From: Liolophura sinensis
Taxonomy: Eukaryota > Mollusca > Polyplacophora > Chitonida > Chitonidae
DNA length: 64,000 nt
Reading direction: 5' to 3'
NCBI RefSeq assembly: GCF_032854445.1
Contig: NC_088300.1
Coordinates: 25,463,608-25,527,607, forward strand
The notes below the pieces were generated by a model. It did not search any database, was not told the origin of the DNA, and saw nothing but the letters and a program-made list of their open reading frames with translations. Below, one piece after another: positions 11,727 to 36,364 of this stretch. A program made the position numbers and the translations under genes. The first letter of the stretch is position 1; every line of letters starts with the position of its first letter.

Positions 11727-14700
11727 ATGGCTGCAAGAACGAGCATAACGGTGTTGACAAGGTTGTCAAAATGTGTGAATCTCCAGTCACAGAGCTTATC
11801 AAGGGTAAGAATGCTGTGGAGAAAGTCTGGCAATGAGTGGGACAACACCAGTTATTTTCTTCGCTGTTCATGCAGAACGTAAATATCAATATCACGTCTC
11901 TGTGATCACTGAAGTGAAGGTCATTTTTGCTACTGTATCAGTACCCTGCACAGATTATGCAGTTATACAACTCAAGAACAGAAGACAACCTCTACCCTCA
12001 CACTTCAATTCCAAATTATGAATTTAGATGTACGCTTTATCTAAAACAACGGGTATTTTAGTAACGCATAGTTGGTTGTTAATTGCGTTGAGTTGTCTTA
12101 CCTTGCTAAAAAACAAATCTGTGTTTTTCACTGAGAACATAAAATGATAAGGTTGTGTTACGAACGCACTGCGGTATGACTAGGCCCTATGACTTCGTGT
12201 TAACTAAAGGCAGCGCCATATTCACAGCCTACAGGCTACAAAGGGCGAATTATTAATAATAAATAACAGATTATGTATACATCTATGCGGTTGTAGAGTA
12301 CAAGTATTTCATAACATAACTACATTAGATTCTGAATTTATATGTCAAGATTTAATTTCACGTAAATTCTGATCGGTTTTCTATGGATTACATCTGTGAA
12401 AATACCCAGCCCATCTGTCGTTAATTAGATTGTCTGTCTTATGAAAAACGTCTTTCTGTTGACCAGCATACATATATTCGTGTCCAAGGAGTGCCTTGCA
12501 CAATTGAACAAAAATCATTTTGCCTATTTCGAAACGAGGTAAAAATTTCAAAGTCATTTGAACAAAATTTATCCGTTCAACACTCCCTGCTGCCATCACA
12601 CCCAATTGCAGCCCATTTTGAAACCCTTCACCTTTAAAGCAATCAGTGCATTCATAGTTCCTGTAAAGCCCTGCACACGGACAACATTTGTTGTCGAAAA
12701 TTAGATTACTGGATCCAGACAACAAAAAATCCTTGAAATTTACTGATGTGCTGGTAACCATTCTGAAACACTTGACCAAAGATTCAGCTTGTGTAATATT
12801 GGGCAACCAAAAAATACAGAAACAAATGAGGCGCGCACAGGATTTCGCTTATTTGGATAATCTAGATCTTGTGTGATCATTGTCGTCTACATCAGCCAGT
12901 TAGAGTCTATGGAAATTTCATGTGAGTACACACAAAACGGAAGCTGGGATAACTTTTTTGGGGGTCATGTGACGGTCTTTCACTGCTGGAATCGTCTAAA
13001 ATACACAACAAATGCTGCTTGTGTGCGGGTAACCGATATTTGGGATCATCTGACACTGCGTTCTGAAAACCCTGTTTTCAACAATGTTGTCCGTGTCGGC
13101 TATTCCTTAGTCTGAACTTAATTGTTGATCCATCTGTTAATTTATCAGTTGTCTGTGTCACAGTTTAAATTGGATATTTATTGTTATTATTACTGTTATA
13201 TTTATTTTGGTCGGATTTAAAGTATAAGAAAACAATAAAAGAAGCAAGCGTCCAGTATCAAGCTAAAATTCTTGAAAAGTAAGAAAATGTTGTCTCAGAC
13301 ATATGGTTCCCCAGCTAACAATATTGTAGGGACTTGATGGCAATAAGCAGTCAATAGTGCCCTTTCGTGTAGTCTTACATGGAATTTGCTATACACAACT
13401 TGCCTTCCACCAAGATGTAAAAGTTTACAGAAATGACGTTATACTTCACAAAAATGAATGTTTTCCTCCAACCATAATGAACAAGTAAAAAAAATAATAG
13501 AAGTAGTTGTCAAGTATTTGTCATCTAACATCACAAATGGTTGTCAAGTGCTTGTCACCTGACCTGTGCTATAGTTTTATTGTTTCCTTTCACTTTAAGA
13601 TACCATCTTTGTGTTTAAATCCATTGTATGTCCTCTGTGACAATCAGGTCGGCAGACTGGTATTAGCTTGCCCCAGCCGCACCCTGACAGATCTGCGAGC
13701 CCCGCCAGGGATTGAAGAACCTCCCATCCCAGCCTATGAAGCCAGGTTGAATGAGAAAATAGGTGTGAAGAGAGCTCGTCTCCTGTACCAAAGTAGGAAA
13801 AGAGGGATGACAGAGAATGGGTTATTGTTGAGGTAAGCTCTGCACATGTGGGCATTTTTAGGCACCTATCATTATGGGCAGGTGTATTATACAACTCCAC
13901 TTGTTTTGCATGTACAGTTAAAAAATTTTTATGGATCCATGGATACAAATGTGATGATGTGCCACGCCCTTCTCCCACACTACTGATGTGCCACGCCCTT
14001 CTCCCACACTACTGATGTGCCACGCCCTTCTCCCACACTACTGATGTGCCACGCCCTTCTCCCACACTACTAGAGATGAGTTACATGTGTATGTAGTAGT
14101 ATCTGAGTTTGAAAACAAAATACACTACTGAAAAGAGATATAACTGCAGTCAGTTTTTTATCCATGCAAAGATTGATTCTTGTTTCAAATCTCGTAACTA
14201 TCAGATTGACTAAACAAGGTCAAATTAAGTAACAGTTTAATTGATGGCTATGTTTATCTGGCTTTTGTGTTAATTGATTGCACATGCTGGCGTCCTCTCC
14301 GTCCGTACATGGGAAGGTTGTCTAGCAGTGTGCAGATGGTCATAAGCTTCCCCCGGGCTCTGCCGGTTTCCTCCCACTATAATGATGGCCGCCATTGTAT
14401 AAATGAAGTGTGTATAAATGTATAAATGTCTTGAGTAAGGCACGAAACACCAATCAAACAGATAAATAAATGTAAATTAATGTACAAGAATAAGTACTGC
14501 AAATAGGTTCCCAAGATTTTCTTAGTCTTTTACAAAAACATACCCTGGGATTCAGAACCTTTATGGACTTGTGCATAAAATGCTGGAAATATTAACCTAA
14601 ATTATGTTTCCGTGCATGGACAGAAAAGTTGTCTCCCTTGATGCTTTTCGTTGGAAAATGCATATATAAGTATTGAATAAACTTTATTTCACGACAAAAC

Positions 14701-17154
14701 CTAAATCAATTTTTCCTGCATGGGCAGAAAAGGTGTATCAAATGCTGGAAAATATTTTTGTTTCAGAGAAAAGCTATGTGAACATTTCTTATGTTGTCTC
14801 CTTGATGTGCTTGGTTGGCATGTTTATGAAACAGTGGACATACGAGAGAGGTTTTGCACAGTATACATGCTTACATATGTCATCACTTTGTGTGGCTTCT
14901 GTGACATGTCCTTTTTACATAGGTCTGTCTTTTATGGGAGCACTGGATGTCAGCCACCATATGAATATATTTTGTGACATGGTTTTCCATTATTCTGGTG
15001 TCCAGTGTAAAGTAAACTATTCTTCCACCTGGGGGCCTCCGTGGCCACCAGTGTGGCGCAATAACTCAAAGCCTTCCACCAATGGGGTCTCTGTGAGTTC
15101 ATGTCCAGCTTATGCTGGCTTCCTCTCCAGCCATACATGGGAAGGTCTGGCAACAACCTGCGGATGGTAGTGGGTTTCCGTCACACTCCAACCATAATGA
15201 TAGCCTCCGTCGTATAAGTGAAGTAGTCTTGAGTACAACATAAAACAACAGTCAAATATTCTCCCACCTTTGTTTCGGCTTTGGTTAAGAGTAAAATTAA
15301 GTCAAAATTCTGAATAAAACACGAGCTATAAAGCAGAATTTACGAAAAATCAAGTGGCATGGACTCGACCTGCTACAAGAAGACACAGAATATGTACACA
15401 TACCAAATGTCGTCATGTGACTGCAGGGTAAACCCTACAGTATACTTACATACATACATACACACTCATGATCAGAAATGTGAAGGTAACAGTAAATGGA
15501 AATGTTGAAAGGCTACAAAAAATCAGTTCAAACTGTCTTGTATGTTTCATAATACTGTATTGCGTCATTGTTTTTTTTTTATTTTACAGTACATTTGCTG
15601 CCAAATTCTTAGATGGATTTAGTGAAGAGGAGTTGAATGTATATGATAAATTAATAAACCAACCTTCCAATGACTGGGAGATATACTACTGGGTTACAGG
15701 TGAGTTCACATTTGGGTGTGGTTTCAAACCAGGCCTTGAACAGGAAATTTGTAGATTCTTCCACTCTGAACTGCTCTGATGACAGTAGGCAGTCGGGGAC
15801 ACTGGTATGGCCTTTAGGGCAGTCTGTATAGCACCACTTGCCTTACACCAATATGGCATGTATATCTAAATGTCACAAGGGAAAGTTCATCAGGCCCTCA
15901 CCAAAAGTTGGTGGTTTACCCCTAGAACTGCTTTTGTACACTTGTCAAACTGACCCATCTTTATATCAGTGAAAAATTCTCAAGTATGGCGTAAATAACC
16001 AGCGAGTGAAAATACTGTAAGGGATTCTGAAGGAAAGCATCTCTAGGTTTTTACCTTTACAAATTTGTGATACACATGTAAGTGGTGAGAGATGAACACT
16101 GTTGTCCCATCTCTTCTAGTCTTGCTTAACCTCCTGTCATCTGCCATTTGACTTGCATCAAGATGTCTTCCTGTGTTCATACTTACGTATGGGGAAAAAA
16201 AAAATGACGCAAACTTCCGACACACGAATAAAATTAGTTTTGTTAAAGCCATGTGAAAGAAAGTTAATCAGAATTTACCAATATAATGCACATTTTGCAT
16301 ACTTCTTGGTTTGTGTAATGTTGCATGAAGGAGACATTGCAGTGGAAAAGAAGCAAAATTGCACTTCCTGAGAAAATCAAACACATCTCATCAGTTTTAA
16401 CCGGTTATATGCGAGTTATTCTATAATCCAAAAACAGACTTGTTTCTGCCAACATCACGCAGTCAGTTTTGCACTATAGATATGCGGTTCATTGTGTTTC
16501 TCCAACATGGCTTATCCTATGGCATAGTAAGAATTCAAGATTAAAAGTTGACTTTATAGAGTTACCAAGCAAAAAGCTAACCTTCTTCTGAAATACGAAT
16601 GCTAAGAATCTCAACCGACCCCTTCAGTGGCCTAATGGTTACGGCGGCAGTCTCGAAGTCCGGGAAACCCAGGGTCAAACTCAAGTCGGGTCATCCCTCA
16701 AAGACTTTAATAATCGTGCTAGTTGCTGCTTTGCTTTGCATTCAGCACAAACATTAGAGCAAAGAAACGGGACTGGTTAGCCTGGTGTCAGTATAATGTG
16801 ACAGGGTAGGATGTCATGTCTGGTGTCTTCGGCAGGATACTTTGCAGCACTTGGGCAGCATGGACTCACCCTGCCACAAAACACAGTACATGTACATACA
16901 CATAATGACTCCGTCTCGTCATAGAATTGAAAAATTGTTAAGTACGACATGAAGTTCTTTATTGTCCACATCAGGAGATGAATAAAATCATAAAGAATGA
17001 AGTATGTGTTAGAACATACATGCATTGTCAATCTATCCTTTCAGGTGCTAAACCAACCCCTTTGGAGTTTGAATCTGATGTGATGTCCCTCCTAAAAGAT
17101 CATGCCAAAAATGCCAACAAGGACTGTCGATCAACGCAGCCAGATTTATACTGA
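11727..17154 (+). CDS. SDHAF2: Succinate dehydrogenase assembly factor 2 (SDH5), mitochondrial
   Basis: Four coding exons: 11727-11804, 13648-13832, 15590-15699 and 17045-17154; 160 residues in total (human is 166). All junctions are GT-AG and in phase. Exon 1 encodes a short basic, hydroxyl-rich mitochondrial presequence ([15 protein letters not shown]). The rest matches the family: [37 protein letters not shown], and a helical C-terminus [15 protein letters not shown]. The protein works in the matrix, where it promotes covalent flavinylation of SDHA during complex II assembly. The start choice rests on the presequence and on the exon ending exactly at a donor (AGG|GTAAGA). Intron 1 holds an unexplained antisense ORF, and introns 2 and 3 hold SINEs. 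AATAAA at 17407-17412 is a plausible poly(A) signal. Confidence 0.93.
12381..12806 (-). CDS. Unrecognised 141-codon ORF inside SDHAF2 intron 1
   Basis: An open frame of 141 codons on the opposite strand of intron 1. It is longer than its AT-rich neighbours and has a Cys cluster ([16 protein letters not shown]) in its middle. I recognise no family. It could be a nested gene, a decayed mobile-element coding fragment, or chance. No promoter or poly(A) signal was identified, so it is listed as a weak candidate only. Confidence 0.2.
   Translation of the reverse strand: MPNITQAESLVKCFRMVTSTSVNFKDFLLSGSSNLIFDNKCCPCAGLYRNYECTDCFKGEGFQNGLQLGVMAAGSVERINFVQMTLKFLPRFEIGKMIFVQLCKALLGHEYMYAGQQKDVFHKTDNLINDRWAGYFHRCNP
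13956..14070. repeat. 29-bp tandem repeat, four copies
   Basis: gatgtgccacgcccttctcc followed by cacactact repeats four times (starts 13956, 13985, 14014, 14043) with no substitutions seen. It lies in SDHAF2 intron 2, just after exon 2. Perfect identity implies recent amplification. Confidence 0.95.
14280..14470 (+). mobile_element. SINE family A copy, 5'-truncated
   Basis: It starts at the body (cacatgctggcgtcctctcc), continues through cgtacatgggaaggtt and ggtttcctcccactataatg, and ends with cttgagtaaggcacgaaacacc and an A/T-rich tail. It lies in SDHAF2 intron 2. Confidence 0.75.
15031..15260 (+). mobile_element. SINE family A copy, near full length
   Basis: Head gggggcctccgtggccacca, body tgctggcttcctctccagcc then acatgggaaggtctggcaac, tail gtcttgagtacaacataaaac. 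It lies in SDHAF2 intron 2, about 330 bp before exon 3. A fragment of the second SINE family follows at about 15355-15445 (gtggcatggactcgacctgc). Confidence 0.75.
15785..16015 (+). mobile_element. Dispersed repeat (family C) with SINE-A-like tail
   Basis: The body includes catcaggccctcaccaaaag then ttggtggtttacccctagaa, and the tail reads tctcaagtatggcgtaaata, close to the family A tail. Related bodies appear in reverse at 37715-37960 and 46890-47165. A shared 3' tail suggests the families use the same LINE machinery. Confidence 0.5.
16615..16955 (+). mobile_element. SINE family B copy with tRNA-like head
   Basis: The head (gtggcctaatggttacggcg, then gggaaacccagggtcaaact) has box A- and box B-like segments. 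The body reads gtgacagggtaggatgtcatg, then tgtcttcggcaggatacttt, then gcatggactcaccctgccac; the tail is gaaaaattgttaagtacgac. Other copies are at about 32930-33160 (+) and 60820-60975 (-). It lies in SDHAF2 intron 3. Confidence 0.75.
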
Positions 17155-17406
17155 AGATTCCATGATTAAACTTGACCATGGACAATGATAGTCAACAACC
17201 ATCTCTAAGTTTTTAACGTTTGTGTACTCAAAACTATGGCAGAGCCAAGATTGTACCCAAGTATTGCTGGGGAATATCCTTCATTTGGCAGGATTCTCAG
17301 TACCCTGTGATATCACGATGTTACTGCATAAATCAGGGCAGATGCTGTGAAATAACATCATGGGCAAACCAAACCATTGTACAAATACTTCTCATGCATA
17401 TTTAAG

Positions 17407-17412
17407 AATAAA
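17407..17412 (+). terminator. Poly(A) signal AATAAA of SDHAF2
   Basis: A canonical hexamer 253 nt after the SDHAF2 stop. The facing cathepsin D gene has its own candidate signal (AATAAA on the minus strand) at 17460-17465, so the two 3' ends nearly touch. Confidence 0.6.
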
Positions 17413-17534
17413 GTGATACAAGTACAAGAGCAAAGATTCAAATTCAGCGTAGTTTTTTTTTTATTATCACAAGTACAGTCCAGGAAAGAAATATATCTCA
17501 GCAACATTAAAATGTACAAAAATGCGATGTCGTA

Positions 17535-29434
<11,900 letters not shown>

Positions 29435-32339
29435 CTTTTGCACAATTCAGGTTGCTCGTGAAGAAGATGCTATTGAAGAGGAAACCCCTTGCGAAGCCGG
29501 ACGGTTTTGATATCGTGGCCCGGGAACGAGGATGGAGCTCGCACGTGACACTGGCAAACCACGTGAATGTCCCCAAACAAATTAAGCATTTATGAAGTGA
29601 GTTTATCTGATATTTCCACCTCGCGGTTTTCAGTCAAGTGACTTCCCATGGAATTTGTTAGTCATCAGTCGTGTGTTTCACCAATTCCTGTATCCTCGAT
29701 ACGGGGCTCCAAACTCACGCCGGCTCACATGACTTGTCATGGGATTCACGAGTCACGTTCAAGGGACACCACCCTGCAGGGCAACATCCTTCACCCTTGC
29801 ATCCATGATGCAGACACAGTGTATATATAGGCCTATACAGTATCTTTATCAACTATACAGTATATTGATAATAAAATCAATATAAATCAAGATCTTATAG
29901 GATGATAAGATGGTATACTGTAAAAAAAAAAAGAAGAAGAAAAAAAAGTAAAACGACATATGTGCCTTCAGAATGTTTCATTATGCTAAGCAAGTTTCCA
30001 GGCCTGCACATAAAGGTTTGGGGCCTATACCCGATAACCTACGTACGGTACTACTAAGCTCTGTAGGTGTAAAGAACCTTGAATCCAAGTAGTAGATAGA
30101 TTGTGTTTATCATTTACTATGATATCCTATTATACCTACAATAAATCTCCCCAAAAAGCAAGTGTGATTTCACACAGGTGCACGTGTCTTAACACGTGAA
30201 ATTCAATGTATAGGCCTCAACAAATGCAGCTGTCTTCTTGGCCAGCACACAACAGGATTTTTCAAGCCTGATTTTTCTCATTTGTAGACTTGATTTTCAC
30301 CGACAAAACTGTTATCAGACATAGGCCACCATTACTTCACACTAAGGCTTTCTGAACCAATTTAAATGCCAGGGGTGGTGCAGTTATTCGAAATTCTAAC
30401 GCACTGCTTGGCATTGCGAACATTATTTCTTAAATATATTAAAATATAAGCCCTCTTCGAAAATCAGGTTTTCATAACTTTTCACCTAGCTTATTTTCAC
30501 CACAGTGTATAAAAAATCCTACTTTTATACCTACATATGTATATTAACAGTGTCATAATTTACATGTAGGCTTACATAAAACTTATTGATATCCGCTAGG
30601 GTAAAAGTGAAAAATTCTTGAGTCTGGCGTTAAACAAGAATGATATGAATAAATACTTATGCCTACCGGTACCGCTGTTATAGGAACAAAAAGAGAAAGG
30701 TGCAAAAAATTTGACATAAGATATTCTGAAAAACCTTCTTTAGTTATCCATATATGCATATATTACTTTTTGTTTTGGACTGAAGTTTTGGGCCATTTCG
30801 TATAGGTTAATATAAAAGGATGGGACAGCTATTCTAAACCTGCTCAATTAATTTTTATATAGCGTGCCATTGTCCTATACAGGCCTATCATTCTGTCCCG
30901 TGCTAGAAAACATTTGGCCTTGATTAAAATGTGAGCAATCTGGACTTCATCCCAAATTACACTTGATATAAGCTTGAGTTTATATTTTGCTGTTGGTATT
31001 AAGTTCACAACGTAAAGAATGCTTATGGTTGGCAGCAAACAGGTGAATGGATACCCAAAAATGCATGTCATCACATATATATACAGGATTCAAAATGCTT
31101 ATTTGTTATCAAAGTACAAGCACCTTATATTGGATAACCGTAATGATATCATTACTGTCAAGAAGGGCGCATACAATAAATTCTCAAAGTTATACGCGGG
31201 TCGCGTTACAACTTTTTCGGACTTAGGAACCATTTTAAGATTATATAAATAGTAACGTTATATGAGCCTCACGTTTACTGAAATTAAGGCAATTATTTCG
31301 ACTATTCTTAGGAAGTACTGAAAATTTGATTTGAGTAGAGACTATGAATTTTTGGATGAAAATCTTCTGTATAACCTCTTATAAGTGAAAAAAAATTTAA
31401 CTATGTCGTTAATTTTTGAACGATGTGACTGCAGCCTATAAACCTTAGACGATCGATGTGTGACGATTTGACCTACTTTCTTGGACGATTTGCCAGGGAC
31501 GATTTTGACCTTGGACGATTGGACCCGCATTAGATTTGCGGGTTGTAAAGCCGAAAACTGACACCCACCTACTGAACAGGAGATGACCACCGCCCATTAG
31601 AAGAAAACCATCTAATTCACTTGTTGATTGGAGGTGAACAGGTTTGAGTCAGCCGTTTAAGCCTGATTTAGAGGTTAACACACTTTTTTTTTATAGGTGT
31701 ACCGATAAATAGCTAGAAAAAACTTTGCTTGAAGTTTAAAGTGGCATCCTTTCAGCATCAACCACCATATAAGTTCCCAATGCAGGCTGCCAATAGTCAA
31801 AATATTTTTAAAAATAGCTACATATGTGGAAGTTCACAAAGGAATAATCACGGCCATAATTTCATAACAAATGGGTGAGACTGCCCAAAACAGTAACTTG
31901 TCTCGGTGAAATCATGTACCAAGTTTCAATTCAGAACAAGGCACCGTTTTGTAAAAAAAAACGAAAAACTGTCCTCGATGAAAATTAGACGAAAAGGTCA
32001 CAATTTAGTTGAAAATTAGCTAAACAGCGCGAAACTAAGCTTGATCTGTAAATTGCCATGTTGAAGACAAACACATGTACATGTACTTCATTTCAGGTAT
32101 ATGCGTTTGAAAAAAAAACAAATGTGGACAGCTGTCAGTGCACAAAACAGAAACAACACATAATTTAGTCGAAAACACACGACAAGGCCCGAAACTCGAA
32201 CTTGATGTTAAGGTAAGGCAATAACTCCACAACTATCCATGTTCCAAGATTTATTGGAAAGTCGATGGCCACACTCGCCTGAATATACAGAAGGAGCTAC
32301 ATGTACATGGAACCTTGCTAAGGAAAACCCATGAACATC
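29435..32339. other. Upstream flank of the cathepsin D gene, no gene found
   Basis: 29435-29600 should hold the cathepsin D 5' UTR and promoter, but no TATA box was assigned. 29920-29950 is an A-rich run. 30595-30640 is a SINE tail (aattcttgagtctggcgtta). At 31440-31530 the word ggacgatt recurs in a short degenerate array. 31900-32240 has two related phrases around gaaacttgtcgaaaa / caagtttcaattcag, seen again at 62560-62620. No exon is supported. Confidence 0.45.
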
Positions 32340-32550
32340 CGCATCTTGCTGCAGACTTCCCACTTACGCCCAGAGAGGAAGCCAGCATCAGCTTGACTTG
32401 AACCGCACTGGTGAAAGGTCTCTGAGGTATTGTCCTGCGCTCTAAAGCTAACCACTAGGCCAGGGATAGTTCCGGAATGTAACTCTCTGTATCAACCATC
32501 ACCGCCGAGATTTACATTCCGCAACTAGGCCACGGAGGCCCAGCCACCTA
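32340..32550 (-). mobile_element. SINE family A copy, inverted
   Basis: On the plus strand it reads cgcccagagaggaagccagc, then ttgacttgaaccgcactggt, then aaagctaaccactaggccag, then ggccacggaggccc. This is the reverse of the head and body seen at 10468 and 15031. The 3' body and tail are missing or diverged. Confidence 0.7.
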
Positions 32551-32929
32551 ATAAAAGTTTATGTTGCACCTGCCTACCTGTAAAGAAACTATCCACTGGG
32601 TTTTATGGGAGAATAAACTCAGCCATCAGGAAACCCACTTGCAACTCGGGTTTGGAGCTGAAAGAAGTTTGAAGGAGACAAACATAGCTGTTAAGAAACC
32701 CTCTATATGGGGTTACAAGGTGCATAGTGCACACACTATGAAAGCAGGCGTCAAACCCTCGGCTTACATTTTTATCAGAAGGTCATGCACCTATCCATAA
32801 GTAATCCTTCCACTTTGGGTACTAAGATGAGCATATTTACTTGAAAAGAGCCCATCCCTTACAGTTGAAGGTCCCATGGACGTACAAACATTCAGTTGTA
32901 ATTAAACTCTCTAATTGGGGTTTGAAGGT

Positions 32930-33160
32930 GGACACAATCAGCATGGTAACCCAGGTCGGGTCATACCTAAGCAAAATGTGACTGGGTGGGGTGTCATGTC
33001 TGGTGTCTTTGGCATGATACTTCAGAGGCAGCAACACTTTGGCTGCATGGATTCACCCTGCCATAAGAAGTCACAATATGGGTACATGCACATACACCTT
33101 TTTACTGCTCATCGTCATATAAATGAAAAATTGTTAAGTACATGTATGACATAAAACCCT
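32930..33160 (+). mobile_element. SINE family B copy, 5'-truncated
   Basis: The phrases gtgactgggtggggtgtcatg, tgtctttggcatgatacttc and gcatggattcaccctgccat, and the tail aaaattgttaagtacatgta, match 16790-16955 closely. Confidence 0.75.
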
Positions 33161-33162
33161 AA

Positions 33163-33216
<54 letters not shown>
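33163..33216. repeat. (AT)n microsatellite
   Basis: About 50 bp of uninterrupted tatata, followed by tacatatatac. A second, shorter (AT)n run lies near 35363-35382. Confidence 0.98.
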
Positions 33217-33221
<5 letters not shown>

Positions 33222-34390
33222 TACATTATATATTATCACTATCTGCATCAAGGAGAAACTGTGTTTTTGGTCAGAAAGCTAGAGGGATACCAATTATGCG
33301 AATAATCACTGATCTGATATCTTTAACATTATTGAAGTGATTAAATACAAGAATATGTTTTAGCTGTTCTTGGTTTTAAATCTTTATTATCTGAACACTA
33401 AATGTCTGAAATAATGTACATCCGTTATGTACTGAATAATTGCCATTTATAAACTATGCATCAAAGTCCAATTCAAAGGTCATTATATACACATATGGTG
33501 GGGAATATCACAGTCAAACTGCTAAAATCTAATACAGTGTCAGGATCTAATCAAGACTAATTCTAACAAGTCTAACACGTGAATGCCAATAATTCTTAAG
33601 ACAACCAACTTAACCAACTCTGCCATTACCCAGACCACTTTGTAATAATTACTGTAATTCTTCAACCTTTTCGCATGTTTGCAACATGTTTTTTAAGCAT
33701 ATTCTGTAGGCATTACTGTGTTGACTGATAAAATTATGCTTTTTGTGAAGCCCTGAAACTTGCCAATCCAGCCAATTTAGTTTTATCTCTAAAATGAAAT
33801 TAAAAATGTGCATAAATTGCACCGAAAGTTGCCCTTTCATATGCGAAAAGGTTGAGGAATTAAGAGTAAATAACTTCAAAGGTGGTATTTTCTTTGCCAA
33901 TGGGTTTATTACACATTAGGCCATGGACCAACGCTAAAAGATACTAACAATTCAGACATATAAATCCTCCCATAGAAGTACTAACCGATTTACACACTCT
34001 GTGATGACTGTAACAGAAACCTTATAATCTTTATATCACATAAATGAATACTGCCTTTACAATCTATCAAACTCTCAATCAGATTTTTATCAGACAGTTT
34101 AATCAAGTTAATAGCTTTTTACAGCCTTTTTTTGTCTTTTGTCTTCACCAATACTGTTTCCATTTGTAAAATTTCTAACTCCCTGATTCCATTTACGCTA
34201 CACATTTAATCAGAATCATCTCCAGCTGTTATAATTTACAGCAGGTCTCTAGAAAACCAAAATGAATATACAAAACATGCCACTACAAATTCCAGTTATT
34301 AATTCACATGATGTCTCAGTTTGCTATAATATGGAAACACAAAATCACAATTCACCACAGACAATGTGATTCTTAAGCGTAAACACAAAT
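33217..34390. other. Gene-free AT-rich stretch
   Basis: I see no supported exon, repeat array or regulatory signal here. The frame at 33649-33900 on the minus strand has no recognisable features. Confidence 0.5.
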
Positions 34391-35165
34391 ATCTTTTCGT
34401 ACATATTTCTCGGAAAGCAAAATCTTACAGCCAAAGAAAATGGGTGGCACAATCTTACAGCCAAGGAAACCAATCCTACATCCAGGCAAGGCACAATCCT
34501 CCAGCCAAAGAAAACAATCATGCAGCCAAGGATGCCACAATCCTATAGCAAGGGAAACACAACCCTACAGCCAGGGAGGATGGTGTGGCGTAATCATATA
34601 GCCAAGGAAACCACAATCCTACATCTAGGGATGGCACAATCCTACAGCCAAGGAAACCAATCCTACAGCCAAGGGTGGCACAATCCTACAGTCAATGAAA
34701 CCAAACCTACATCCACGGGTGGCACAATCAGTCAAGATGGTACAAAAAATATAGCCAAGGAAAACAATCCTACAGCCAAGGAAACCAATCCTACAGCCAG
34801 GGGGTGGCACAATCCTACAGCCAGGGGTGATACAATCCTACAGGCAATGAAAACCAATCCTACAGTCAAGGAAACCAATCCCACATCCAGGGGTGGCACA
34901 ATCCTACAGTCAAGGTGGCAAAATCCTATAGTCAAGGAAACCAACCCTACAGCCACGGATGGCACATTCCTACAGCAAGGGAAACACAACCCTTTTGTTA
35001 GGGGTGACATAATCCTACAGCCAAGGAAAGCACAATCCTACAGCCAAGGAAAGCACAATCCTACAGCCTGGATGGTTGGGGTGACATAATCCTACAGCCC
35101 CTTGAATGCACAATTGTACAGCCAGGATGGCACAATCCTACAGCCAAGGAAGGCACAATGTTTTT
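34391..35165. repeat. Minisatellite, about 18-24-bp unit (cacaatcctacagccaagga)
   Basis: Thirty or more irregular units built from caatcctacagccaaggaaa and caatcctacagccaggggtggca. Unit length varies between about 18 and 27 bp because two spacer types are mixed. Open frames on both strands here are products of the repeat. Confidence 0.95.
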
Positions 35166-35589
35166 TTGAGACCTTGGAAGCTCAGTGTATGAATTTCTGG
35201 GTTAATGCATATAAATACAAGATGATCACAGGTTGCAGCCTCAAAATGGAAGGAGAGATACTACATCTACCGCCTTTGTCATCTTTCAGCTGGGTGTTTC
35301 AGATTTCCCATATCGTAAACTGGCCAAACCTACAAGATAGAGGGTCACTTTAAATATCATCATATATATATATATATATATGGTATGTCCTGTTTGACAG
35401 GAAGAACAGTGTCAAGCAGCCTTAACATTTCTCAAAAACTGTACATGAGATTTTTCCTCACCTGATCTAGCAAACCTCCTATTTCAAAAACAATGAAAAA
35501 GAGTGACAATCACAAAGTCATGTAGGGGAAAACTAACTTTTGGTAATATAGGAAGGCATAGGCAAAACTTAACTACGTGTATGTGATAC

Positions 35590-36300
35590 TGCCTTAATGT
35601 CAGACCTGCTGATTTGGTATTATCAGCTTGTCACACCTTCTGATTTGCTATTATCTGACCCTTATAGCTTATTCCATCGGCTGATTTGGTATCATGATAT
35701 TTATCTGACTGTTATGAGTGCTGCAGCTTAATAGACCTGCTGATTTGGTATTATGAGAATTATCTGACTGTTACAGCTTGTTAGTCCTGCTGATTTGGCA
35801 TCATCTGACTGTTACAGCTTATCAGACCTGCTGATTTGGCACTATCTACCTGTTTCAGCTTAATATACATGCTGTTTTGGTATAGTCTGACTGCTACACC
35901 TTATTAGACCTGCTGATTTGGCATCATCTGACTGTTACAGCTTATCAGACCTGCTGATTTGGCACTATCTACCTGTTCAGCTTACAATACGTGCTGTTTT
36001 GGTATAGTTTGACTGCTACACCTTATTAGACCTGCTGATTTGGCATCACCTGACTGTTACAGCTTATCAGACCTGCTGATTTGGCGCTATCTACCTGTTT
36101 CAGCTTAATATACATGCTGTTTTGGTATAGTCTGACTGTTACACCTTATTGGACCAAATGCTTTGGCATGATCTGAGTGTTTCAGCTCAACATACATGCT
36201 GTTTTGGTATAGTCTGACTGTTACACCTTATTAGACCTGATGATTTGGCAACATCTGAATGTTACAGTTTATCTTACCTTCTGACTTGGTAAAAACTGAG
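35590..36300. repeat. Composite minisatellite, about 41-bp units in a higher-order ~122-bp pattern
   Basis: The basic unit reads gacctgctgatttggcatca, tctgactgttacagcttatca. From about 35770 three variants alternate: one with ggcatcatctgactgttaca, one with ggcactatctacctgtttca, and one with ctgttttggtatagtctgac. They form a repeating triplet of about 122 bp that recurs roughly three times. Confidence 0.9.
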
Positions 36301-36364
36301 TGTTACAAACTAATGTGAGTGCATCACCCTATACGCATTCAACAGAGACCTATATTATTTAACT

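Noticed and set aside
14673-15170. 165-codon plus-strand frame in SDHAF2 intron 2
   Set aside because: It runs through a SINE and lies between two solid SDHAF2 exons; no domain.
16617-16690. Possible tRNA gene
   Set aside because: It has box A/B-like segments, but no complete cloverleaf was evident and it continues into a SINE body with other copies in the window.
34520-35089. 189-codon plus-strand frame
   Set aside because: It is made wholly of the caatcctacagccaagga minisatellite; the protein is a low-complexity YSQGNQSYSQG-type repeat.
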